Shown here in pieces: positions 13,892 through 24,070 of a DNA stretch of 64,000 nucleotides. The notes beneath the pieces were generated by a model that was given only the letters and a program-made list of their open reading frames with translations, was not told the DNA's origin and did no database searches. Numbering within the stretch: the stretch's first letter is position 1; each line of letters opens with the position of its first letter. The stretch spans positions 1,822,001 to 1,886,000 of the forward strand of contig JACCIC010000019.1 of NCBI GenBank assembly GCA_018907035.1. The letters are read 5' to 3'. Made by a program: the position numbers and the translations under genes. This DNA is from Sycobia sp. Sy_11. Lineage: Eukaryota > Arthropoda > Insecta > Hymenoptera > Epichrysomallidae.

Positions 13892-14488
13892 CAACGCGTT
13901 CCCACTGCCCGACCTGCCGTCCCCGTCGTCTCCGTCGCCGCCCCGGGCCCTCGCCTCGTCCTCCCTCATCTGCGCCTTGGCGTCCTCCCAGAGCACTCGC
14001 TCGCGCTCCCTCTCCGCCTCCTCGGCCGCCCCCTCGTCCTCCTCCTCCTCCTCCCCCTCACCCGGGTCCTCGTTCACGAGCTCGCTCTCGCCGCCCGTGT
14101 CCCTCGCGTCCTCCGGCGCCAGGAACACCCCGAGGCCCGCTGCCGATCTCGCCTCGCTGCCCCGGCACTTGCGCTCGTAGTCCTCGTTCTCGTCGGCGCC
14201 GCCGCCGCCGCCGCCGCCGCCCCGTCCCCGGCGGCACGAGTCGCAGACCGTGTCCGTGGCGGGGGTGCAGCGGCGCGCCTCGTACAGGCCGGGCCCGCAG
14301 CGCGAGCATATCCAGCAGGGCTGGGAGCCGTGATGGGGCGAATAGGTGCCGGGCTGGCACTCGGCGCATCTCGTGTCGCGGCCGCGGCCGCAGCGCTCGA
14401 CGACGCCCCAGCCGGGCGCGCAGCGCGAGCAGTGGCCCGAGCCGTCGCCCCGGTGATGGCGCAGGTGGCCCCCGGCCTCGGTCGCCTG
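13892..14488 (-). CDS. TNF receptor superfamily member, cysteine-rich-domain exon (Wengen/p75NTR-like)
   Basis: A 597-nt exon, phase 0 at both ends, extracellular part of a TNF-type receptor. The acceptor is a strong pyrimidine tract plus CCCACAG at 14495-14489; the donor is GTGAGG at 13891-13886. The first ~75 residues hold one and a half cysteine-rich repeats: CSRC, PGWGVVERC, DTRCAEC, then QPGTYS, PCWICSRC, LYEARRC and DTVCDSC. This spacing matches TNFR_c6 repeats and resembles vertebrate p75NTR repeats 3-4. A poly-Gly run (a GGC repeat) follows, then a long acidic linker rich in Glu/Asp/Arg, as expected of a stalk before a membrane segment. The exon is far richer in G+C than its surroundings. 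No transmembrane segment is present. If the donor were not used, a TAG follows at 13876-13874, giving a secreted form ending ALVRRAD. Wengen orthology is likely but unproven. Confidence 0.82.
14195..14222. repeat. Coding GGC trinucleotide repeat (poly-Gly)
   Basis: Roughly eight consecutive GGC codons on the minus strand inside the receptor exon, just after the last CRD cysteine. They are readable as CCG/GCC on the + strand. The repeat is likely length-polymorphic and falls in a disordered stalk. Confidence 0.85.
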
Positions 14489-15561
14489 CTGTGGGCAGAA
14501 AAGAAAGGGGGGGTTGATAGTGCGTCGTATTTACGTCATTTGCGCGGGGATAACTGATATGTACTTTATATGTATATATATATTCAGAGTGTCTGAAAGA
14601 TGATTGTTCAGACTTGGCATCCTGCCATCATTTTTATCGCCCTCGATCGAGAGCCGAATCAGCGTTCGCTCATTGGCTGTTGAATGTAGGAACGGTCTTT
14701 AAATTTTAAAAATGCGTATAACCTTTATACACGACTTTCCCTATACTTATTACTGATCTAGTGTGAACAATCATGTTTGGAACACTTTATATTGTGGAGA
14801 GTGCGGGAAACTTTGAAGCGGTTTATTATTGTTATGTAGATCTTTTTGCATAAAATGAATCGTAAGATAAATAAAATATATATAAATTGAATATTAAAAT
14901 ATCATAAGGTGGTATATATTTTTGATTGGATAATAAAACATTTTGGGCCATATATATACATTTGTTTTTTTTTTTTTTTTGTAATCTAACTTGAGATGTC
15001 TCTTTGCAAATAACAACTAATGGACGTGGATATTCCACGTATTGAATAACATGGGTATCCAAGATATCGAATAACTTTTCAGAAATAAATTGTTGAGCCT
15101 ATTGATTCATAGATGAGAAGTAACGAGAAAAACGCTCAAGGTCATTCACTTTTTTTAGATTGTACACATTTTTTATATTTATACAGATTGTAAAAATTAC
15201 CTTACTTTAACAATGGATAAAAACATAAACAAGTACATATAAAAGAGTGAAAACTCCTCATTTTTTAATTATACCAAGAAAAATCGACCTTATAAACTAA
15301 AATAAAAAAATATTCATTATAGAAATAATTTGATCATTCTTTTAGTCTCATTACGGTATTATATTTCAAGTTAGAAGGCTTCGATCGTGTTATAGTTTTA
15401 TAATTTTATTTTTCTTTAAAACGGTGTCAAAAAGGCCCTGTACAGAGAAATAAAATTGAATTTGATGATAAATTTATAAATAATCTTCGATTGTTAATAA
15501 ACATGATATATAATAAAATTTATACATTTTTAAGGTCTGTTTTAGAAATAAACGTTAAAAA

Positions 15562-15566
<5 letters not shown>

Positions 15567-15611
<45 letters not shown>
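15567..15611. repeat. (TA)n microsatellite
   Basis: Perfect TA run within an AT-rich intron segment. Confidence 0.93.
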
Positions 15612-15620
<9 letters not shown>

Positions 15621-16132
15621 ATATTTAAAAACTTTTAATCTAAATTAAATTCAATTAAAGATAATCGATATAAGGACATACGATATTCGTATTCAAACGA
15701 TATCGAGAAATTTTTTTATGTAAAACTCGTTTTCATTTTTATCATAAGACCGGAAATAAAAAGGAAGGAGAAATTCGTACAATAAATATGGGAGCGAAGA
15801 AAAAGATCTCAATATTAAAGAAAGCATTGCTATTTTCTCCATTTCTATTGATATTCTATTACATATGAATATGCCTATTAATAATTGTGAATCATCCCCT
15901 CAGTGACCTGGATAAGAATATATATGCATATATAATTTCTGCGCAAATCTAAAATTCTGTATTTTCGCTCTAGAAAATGATGCGTATAAATAGCTTCAAG
16001 TATTTCCTTGCCTTTCTGCCCATACTTCTATAATACTTAGCGAGGGCATATATTCCCCGTGCCATATATGTCTAACGGGCGTTTTATATACAAATCATCC
16101 CTTTTCCCTGACGCATGCATACACACCTACGA

Positions 16133-16138
<6 letters not shown>

Positions 16139-16195
<57 letters not shown>

Positions 16196-16289
16196 CAGGT
16201 GCCACATCGGCCTGCTGAAGGCCAGCTGACTGCGAGAGGTGCGGTGCGTTGTCGTGCTCCGATGATTCTGCTCGCAGCTTGCACAGTGC

Positions 16290-16347
<58 letters not shown>
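16139..16347. repeat. Twin (TA)n arrays bracketing a 100-bp GC-rich island
   Basis: TA arrays at 16139-16191 and 16292-16347 flank about 100 bases of GC-rich unique sequence. The island contains inverted 6-7 mers (CATCGG/CCGATG and CTGCGAG/CTCGCAG), but they do not form one continuous long stem. All six frames through the island run into Ile-Tyr arrays, and there are no convincing splice sites. Confidence 0.9.
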
Positions 16348-16350
<3 letters not shown>

Positions 16351-17310
16351 GGCGCATGGTGCGCCTGGCAACGTGGTAAAGTAATCGGGTCATTATATAA
16401 ATGTAGCCGAAAGAAGATGTAATGTCCTGTAACTCCTTATTGTCGGAAAACGCGGGGCGTCGCAGCTTTTTCGATGTATAATGATTTATCGAGATAGGAA
16501 AACATAAGCATTATATCTAGAACTGTAAATATTTAGGGCGAAGTTTGCTTCTATATATAAAACTTTTCCGAGACATCTCACAATTATATTTTCCATGTTA
16601 ACGATTGAATTGACCCCGAAGAACGCTCGCGGTTTCTCTCGTCCTTTTTGGTCTATTCGTGTGCGACATATATAGTATCGGATGAATGAATTCGTAATTA
16701 AGCTGTGACTTTTGGAGACTGATTTCATATATTCTTAAACGTATATCGGAAAACTACCACGTGAATTCGGCCACCTGATGAATTTCTCGAAAATACGAAC
16801 CTTTTGTTTCCACCAAATTTGGCGGAGATATTATGTTTAGCATCTATACGCTTATTTTCGGAAAGGCTTTCATTTCAACTTGGCGGGCAGATAAACATCA
16901 CTAAACATTTTTGTGAAAATAAACAGGTCAGTTTTCAACGTAGTTAAATGGCCTAATTGACATGGAATCTTGTGTATGTATCTAGCTGTTCCATTTGATC
17001 GCAGGTATTGGATTAACCATCTGAATTAATGAGACGAAATTAGTGTAATTTTGAAAAAGAATAGTTTTAAACAATATTTTATATTTGGATGTATATCTTA
17101 TATCTTGTAGATCAAAGTTTATAAACTCTGATTTATTTATCTGATTTATTGAAACTTTTTATTTTTACATTTGTATTAATACTTTAAATTCTATAATTCT
17201 ATTAACGTACTGTACCGTCTAATTGATAAATTTAATAAGCTTTTCTCGATTTAAGCAGATTTATTTAAAGATTTTAAAGAATGTTAGTTTAGCTTAAAGA
17301 AATCAGTTTA

Positions 17311-17346
17311 GTTTCCGAGGATGAACCGTAGCGGTTCGAAACGTCG
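17311..17346 (+). other. Hammerhead-ribozyme-like motif (decayed), PLE-type
   Basis: CCGAGGA (17315-17321) is followed by a perfect 6-bp stem, GAACCG/CGGTTC, with a 3-nt loop, then GAAAC (17338-17342) and GTCGG. This layout matches the hammerhead core CUGANGA, stem II, GAAA except for U-to-C at the second core position, which should abolish cleavage. Similar motifs are known in Penelope-like retroelements. Here it sits just upstream of a dispersed repeat. No retroelement protein is readable nearby. Confidence 0.35.
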
Positions 17347-17364
17347 GACAAGAAGGTGATTCTA

Positions 17365-17690
17365 AATTTCAGATAGTGGGGGGAGTCAGGATGTCCTTTA
17401 CTAATATAGCATAAGTACTTTTATAATTTTTTATTTTTTATTTTACTTATTATTGTATTTTCATTTTTATTTTTATTTTTAATTTTCTGATGTAATTTAT
17501 TGTAGTAATAAGTTTTATTTCAGATTTTACGTGGGTGATCATAAACAAAGACAGTCTGACTGTCATTATTTTAGTTAATATATGATATTATAAAGACTGT
17601 AAGAACGAAAAAAATATTTATCAATTTAATTCAGAACAGTCGACATAACTACAATTTTTAATTTTAATTTTAAAGAATGCTTTAATAAAA
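17365..17690 (+). repeat. Dispersed repeat, copy 1
   Basis: Homologous by eye to 62665-62960 in the same orientation. Shared blocks in the same order include TTTTATTTCAGATT, a GGGTGAT...AAACAA.GACAGT.TGACT block, GGACTGTAAGA/AGACTGTAAGA, an AATATTTAT.AATTTA block and ACAGTCGACATAA. Spacing differs slightly, consistent with old diverged copies of one mobile element. The family is not identified. Confidence 0.7.
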
Positions 17691-18026
17691 TAAAATTAAT
17701 CCAATTATTTAATTATGTGTTAATGACAATTTGTAAATTATTTTGAAAATGTTCAATTTTTAATTTTAAGCGCAATGTACCTCGGAAGATTTACAGAAAA
17801 AATGTATTCGATTGATTAATCGGATTTTAAAACGAAGTATAGGACAACTTTTTCGCACATATTGAATTTTAAGTGATGTAACTTTAATTACAAAGTTGTT
17901 TAAAACTAAGTAAGTTACATTTACATAAGTAAATTAACTTTTTAACTGAATATATAAATAAATAATGATTTATAAAGTAAGAATTTTTGAATATTCAAAT
18001 TGCTTCCGTAGACTAAAACTACTTTG

Positions 18027-18032
<6 letters not shown>

Positions 18033-18080
<48 letters not shown>

Positions 18081-18112
18081 TTAAAGCAAGTAAACCCTTA
18101 GATTATCTTCAA

Positions 18113-18152
<40 letters not shown>
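18033..18152. repeat. Paired (TA)n arrays
   Basis: TA arrays at 18033-18078 and 18116-18152, separated by about 37 bases of unique sequence. Confidence 0.93.
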
Positions 18153-18154
<2 letters not shown>

Positions 18155-19861
18155 CATAAGTTTTAATTAATAGTTTCACTTCCCCTGTTAATTAAGAGTA
18201 ACACTAAATAATCTAAACAATCTAATGATCGTTAAGAATATGTAACCGTAATATACATTGATTACAATTTAAGAAGATTTTAAATTACGCATCAAGTGGA
18301 GACTTCAGTAAAGCTCAACTTCTGCAATCTTTTACTCACGTTAATTAAGAGGGTCATCGCATGCGACGGTTGAAAAAAAACCGATTTCTTTCTCTCATGA
18401 AATCTAATGTAGGACACCTGTAGCATATACATGGTTAGATAAAATTTTTTTTCGAAATTCAAACTAGAATTATTAAATTGCATACAACGACTTGCTTTTT
18501 TTTTCAAATACAATTTCTTGAAATACGGAATGTGTGTTGAGAGACAAAATTTAATTAAAAAATTTTAATCTTAAACATATTTTCCAAAAATTCTCACAGT
18601 AGTTATCATTCTTTATAGATTATATCATGGTATTTTATTTTCCGATTTCCGATGTACAAGTCGACCGTAATATTGAACAAAAATATATAACATATATAAT
18701 AGTAAAAATGCTTCAATTTTGTATTTTTTTCGTTCCATCCAATAAACCATTCTCAATAAATTGATATTATATTTGTGTTAATAATAGAACATCGTTTCCA
18801 ATCGACCTACTTGAAATTTCGTGTTCGAATGAAAACAATATAAATCCTATGAGCAACGTGCATATTAAAACTGGATCTTTTGATCGTTCCAAAATTGCGT
18901 ATCATGTATAAATAATGTCGCAATAAATTTATCGTCGTTTTTCATTTTTTTTTATTTCTTCGAACATAAATCGATATGATTCTAAAATTAATCAAAATAG
19001 ATTTACCAATAAAAAATTTTTTTTTCAAGTAAGAATATTGTATATCGTTTCATTTTTATAACCTCCCAACGTATTGGACCATAATCATGAGCTCGTACGA
19101 TGGCGTTACCAGATCCCTTAAAAGTATATGTCATCTGACTGATATGTCGATGCAGTTTGTCTATAACGAGACTGGATCTCGCAGGAAACTCCATCCCCGC
19201 TTATATATAGATTGTCAGACATAGTGATTTATCTGTCAAAAGGAGAGGCGGAGCGAGCTTGTTGGAGTAGGGGGGGGGGAAGAAGGATTTTATTTTCAGC
19301 CAGCTCCTATACAGCTAAAGAGCGTAATCCTAGAACGGCGATGCTTTTTATTCGACAGCTATCCGAACTAGATAAATAAACGATTTTCCCACGATCGCGG
19401 CTTTTAATTCACCTCACGTTCAAATCGGTCTGGATTGCGTTAATTGGGATTTTTATCATATTTTCTCGATTAAATTGTATTGTATTTGATGAGATTCCAT
19501 ATAGCTCTTCAAATATATACATAATACTGATATTGCGATGGACAATTTAATGACACAGTATAATTTTATACGACACTGAATTGATCGAATCCAATGTTTA
19601 TAATTTAGAAGGATTGATTAATAATTTGTCTATTAATAACTCCTGTGCGAAAGGCAAGGGAAACGATACGTTTAAAATTTCATTAAACGACGATTATATA
19701 TAAATAAATTAATCGGTTCAATTTTCTCGTATCTTTTTAAAATAAATGTTAAAATTCACAGATATTGAGTTCGTTCTAAATGTCTGAAAATCATTTTTTA
19801 TTTTATCAAACAAAATTTTACAATATTGGTGATATTATTTCTCTTAAATAATAATATTTGT

Positions 19862-19863
<2 letters not shown>

Positions 19864-19902
<39 letters not shown>
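19864..19902. repeat. (TA)n microsatellite
   Basis: Perfect AT run in intronic DNA. Confidence 0.92.
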
Positions 19903-19903
<1 letters not shown>

Positions 19904-20256
19904 TTATAAAATAATAAAGACTTTACTGTAATCGAAGCTCACGATGTTAATTTTAATTTAAGTGCGTCCCAACGGTATATTACTTTCGAAATAAAGCCCT
20001 TTTTCACCCTTTTTCCGCAATATCTCCAAGTTTCGCGAACACAAAGCTGTGCTCGCTTATTTGAAGAGGGCAAATTAATTATGAGTTTGGACGGGATGGA
20101 GAAAATCCCGAGCTCTTATATATATAGTCGAACTTTGACGGGAGTAACCTCGGCTTGCACAAGTTCCGAAACAATCAACCTACTTAATTATTCGTTCGTG
20201 AATATGTGTGTGTATGCGTGCGCGCGCGTCTGCGTGTGTGTATATATACACGTATA

Positions 20257-20260
<4 letters not shown>

Positions 20261-20307
<47 letters not shown>
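20261..20307. repeat. (GA)n microsatellite
   Basis: Perfect GA run next to a CG/TG-rich stretch. It could bind GAGA-type factors if in open chromatin, but nothing else supports a regulatory role. Confidence 0.93.
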
Positions 20308-20309
<2 letters not shown>

Positions 20310-20574
20310 CGGCTGAGGGGAAAAGGTATAGGAGATGCAGTTGAAATTTCACTTTTTCTTCCCTTCCCCTGTATGCACGTATATGCGCCTATTATATACA
20401 GTTCTTCAAAGTTGCACTCGTTGCATCGCGCGTACGCCAGATGTACGTGAATTTCATTTACCTCCGCCGCGCCGTCTCAATCAGCGAAATGGCTTTCAGC
20501 AGGTGGATGGGGGTGGTATGTAGGGGAGGGGGGCACCAACGGTATGATGTGACGACCGGTAAAGCAACGATATT

Positions 20575-20767
20575 TATATATATATATATATATATATATA
20601 CACAAAGAAAGAAAGAAAGGAAGTAAGGGAGTGAGTGAGTGAGAGAGTGAGAAAGCGCGTGCGTCGAGCGAACAGGCGGCTCTTCGCAACACCTGGCACG
20701 TGCGCTGGCGAGCCGGCTCGCAGAGGCCGGCCGCAGCTTCGATTACAGAGCGCACCAGCCGTTGGGA

Positions 20768-20814
<47 letters not shown>

Positions 20815-20824
20815 CATACATACA

Positions 20825-20854
<30 letters not shown>
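20575..20854. repeat. TA arrays plus (CATA)n tetranucleotide array around a GC-rich island
   Basis: TA arrays lie at 20575-20600 and 20772-20810, followed by about eleven CATA units to 20854. The 20640-20765 segment between them is GC-rich and open in several frames on both strands. It lacks a convincing exon signature. Confidence 0.9.
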
Positions 20855-20856
<2 letters not shown>

Positions 20857-21350
20857 CTCTGCTCACATCGACAAAAAGTCCAACGTGCTGTAAAAATTTC
20901 TTTATTATGTGTGGAAGGGAGGCGAGGTATTCTTTCTTTTTCTTCTTCTTCTTCTTTTTAAACCTATGTATTTAAGAAAATATCTTTTCAAGAAAAAAAT
21001 TTCTTTTTTAATTTTTACGGAAGTTTGAATTTGTTTTCTGAATTTTTTGACAAAGTAATAATGGTTTCGTTTCGTGCGAACACTTTTTATAAGGAATTTC
21101 ATGGAAACACAGACTGCTACGGAATTTTTTTTTGTCCTCAGAAAAATTATTCTCAATTTAATTTATCGCCCCAAATAACTTTGCGGGATGATATACAGTT
21201 AATCTATAATCGGTATTCTCATGGTACGTACTAAATAACTTGGTAAAGGGGTCGAATATCAATAATCTTTGTAGAAATGAAATATCGAAGTTAGGAGGCG
21301 ATTTTGAGGTCAACTTTAGAATTTCAAATATACATAACACAGAATTTCTC

Positions 21351-21393
21351 GCTTGTTGAAAATCTGATTCCACGGATCAGATTTTCAACGAGT
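21351..21393. repeat. Short near-perfect hairpin
   Basis: Arms 21352-21368 and 21376-21392 are inverted copies over 17 bases with a single G:T-compatible mismatch. The stem extends by one pair outwards and two inwards, leaving a 3-nt loop. At about 43 bases it is too short for a typical pre-miRNA. It may be a relic of an inverted-repeat element. Confidence 0.85.
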
Positions 21394-21960
21394 CTAATTA
21401 AAAAAAAATTATCCTGACCTCTAGATGATCTGAAAAAAAACGTTATAAAGATACAATTTACTGATATCGTAATGGATATATGTATATTGGAACCTTTAGA
21501 AGTTTTTCAATTGAAGATCATTCTACAACGTTTTGGAGTCATATAGATTAAAGCAGGGCATTTACACATATATTTTCCTGATTCGAACTATTTTACGATT
21601 CTTATCTAACAGAATTTAAAACAAAAACCATTTGTTCATCATACATATTTTGAAATATTGAATACAATATTTTCATAATAAGAAATAAAATTTTACATAT
21701 GTGGAGAGAGCATTTTGATTAAACAAAACTTCACATATAAGAATATAACGCTATAAACGTACATATTGTACATATTTATATGTGTATGTTGTATATTTCA
21801 AAATTTTACGATCTCGTACCAATAGGATATATATAATTGCCCTGGAAAAACCGTATGAAACAAGGCAATCTGAAATATACATTAAGTGAATCCTGCTGCA
21901 CGGATGTCATATGTCCAGTAAAACGTCTGGTTCGAATTCGAAAAATATAAAATGGTCTCT

Positions 21961-22026
21961 ACAACAACAACAATAATAACAACAATAACAACAACAACAA
22001 CAACAACAACAACAATAATAATAATA
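21961..22026. repeat. (CAA)n/(AAT)n trinucleotide array
   Basis: Mixed CAA, CAAT and AAT units over 66 bases; the minus strand reads as poly-Leu codons. Confidence 0.92.
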
Positions 22027-22551
22027 GAGATATACACTCGGTCTTGAAATTCCGTACTCCTTTTAAATGCGCATCATATATATCCAAAGGTTTCCTATAT
22101 GCGATTATGGATTTAGAGCTCTGCCTTTGTTCCATCCCGTAACTCCTCACTCCTCTCTCTCTCTCTCTCTCTCTCTCCCTTTCTTGCGCCAATAACCCGA
22201 CTGTTTTCCTCCCTCATTGCGTACCCTTAACACGTACTCCAATATCGCGTCTCTCCGCGTCCGGCGAACTTTTATCCTCGTTCCATAAAGTTCGTAATAC
22301 ATTTATATATATAATAAAATGTTCACTATACCGCGAGAACTTGCATCGGCTTGATATCTATTATATGCACTCCGCGCTTCCTCTTCAGCAAACGCACATC
22401 CTTCATAGAATTACACCAGAGAGATAGAGCGGAACCTGTCTAACTCCACTGCTGCGTATTTGCAAAAGGAAAGCCGTGGACGGGGGGGGGGAGGATGGGA
22501 ATCAATCGAGCATTTTTCAATCCCGTCCAAAGCTGAAAGCCGAAAGCCGGG

Positions 22552-22552
<1 letters not shown>

Positions 22553-22584
<32 letters not shown>
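22553..22584. repeat. (CT)n microsatellite
   Basis: CT run in a GC-richer island (22440-22960). A shorter tract lies at 22153-22177 and another at 23058-23089. The 207-codon ORF through this island owes its length to these tracts. Confidence 0.9.
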
Positions 22585-22586
<2 letters not shown>

Positions 22587-23054
22587 TTTTTCTCTCTCCG
22601 TCTCTCGCCTCATTCGTGCGAGCGTCGAAATCGCTTTAAATCACGCCCGGTCCCGGAGAGCGATTCGGCTTTTGCTCCTCTACGTCGTTATACCGCCGCA
22701 GCTGTACGGTGCTCCCGGTCGTTTCCGCTGTCTGTTTTCGCCTCTCCGCCCTCCCCCTCCCAACCCTCTACCTGGCCCCCTCACTCCCACACTCCTCGCG
22801 CGTACCTCGGGCCATTTATTTTCAAACCCAACGGCCGCCTCTCGGATTTGGCGTATAGAAATTCAACTTTATCTGTATTAGTGAGTGCCCCGGAAAGCGT
22901 CGTGGAAGCGCGATTATCATTCGGCGCGCATCGTTCCCGGGAGATTTTGCGAGCCGCGTATGGGAGGTTCGATAAATTTCCTGGACAGATAGTTCCGTAT
23001 AATAAAATTTTAATATTTTATTACATAAATATTTGTTTCGTACAAAGCCTCGCG

Positions 23055-23092
<38 letters not shown>

Positions 23093-24009
23093 TCTTTGAT
23101 GATTAAGAATGTATCGATCTCTCGGACAAAAGAATTTACAGATATGTAAAAATAATGTAAAGTGAAAAGAGCTGCTTAATTCAATATATTACATTCATAA
23201 ATGCAGTCAGATGTAAGTACTTGATGACAAATTTTTATTAAGTTTGTGATAGATTTTGAATTCTGAAGTTACCCTGTCTGTATTATATGTATAGGATAAT
23301 TTAAAATATAGCGGTGCATACGTCAGAGCGATATAAGAATGCAGATACTTCGTTCTTCTTAAATCTACGATCCACTTTATTAATTTAGTGATTTGGTCTG
23401 TTTTGGGCACTTCAAGAAGTATCGCAGTGACATTATATATTTTTTGGTATGGTGATTGTGAATATTGTAATTCGTTTTTTATCTCGGAAATTGAATTTTT
23501 ATGCCCCAAAATCATAAATTATGATCTAAGATTTTTTTTGGATTTTTTTTTTGAAACTTATATTTTCAGATAACTAAGAAAAATCATTATTTTTATGGGC
23601 TTGGCCATGAAAATTCAATTTTTAACAAGAACCACTGCGATATTCGCAGTTAGCACCCCCAAAAAGCATGAGTTTATCAATTTTCAGCAAAATTAAGCGT
23701 GGGTACTTTTTTGAAGTTTATCTTTTTTAATTTTTTCAATTCTTGTTATATGCATTTCATGCGAAATGCGTCGATGGTCTCTCGCATTTGACAAAACTTA
23801 CGAAAAGTTACTTATTAAAAGTACTTACAAAAAGCGCATTTTTTCTCTTATTTCTACTTAGTTCATGTATGTGAACAAGGCCTATAACCGAGAGAGTCTG
23901 GAATAAGAAAGTATGTGGAGGCGCAAGAACAGCGAATAAAAAAAGTGAAGTTGAGGGAGGAGACGAGAAAGGGGTGAAAATGGACGTTGGTGCAGTATCG
24001 AATTCTTTA

Positions 24010-24012
<3 letters not shown>

Positions 24013-24066
<54 letters not shown>
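24013..24066. repeat. (TA)n microsatellite, 54 bp
   Basis: Perfect TA run. Confidence 0.94.

Positions 24067-24070
<4 letters not shown>

Noticed and set aside
14058..14369. Arg-rich minus ORF and + strand ORFs at 13977-14180 and 14330-14557
   Set aside because: They are other-frame shadows of the receptor CRD exon, kept open by high G+C.
16115..16393. ORFs on both strands made largely of Ile-Tyr repeats
   Set aside because: They are translations of (TA)n arrays; the same holds for similar ORFs at 20574, 27056, 28735, 30292, 30748, 35128, 36407, 37549, 38361, 40163, 43208, 47737 and 54019.
20640..20770. Extra CRD exon of the receptor
   Set aside because: The minus strand has a few cysteines in GC-rich sequence, but no CRD spacing, no acceptor and no matching donor.
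20811..20854. CRISPR-like array
   Set aside because: It is a simple CATA tetranucleotide run without unique spacers; no CRISPR structure exists anywhere in the window.
21351..21393. Pre-miRNA
   Set aside because: The whole hairpin is about 43 bases, shorter than animal pre-miRNAs, with a 3-nt loop and no recognised mature sequence.
22476..23099. 207-codon + ORF through a GC-rich island
   Set aside because: It begins and ends in CT arrays, has an arbitrary-looking Pro/Ser/Arg composition, and lacks a recognised family or splice sites.
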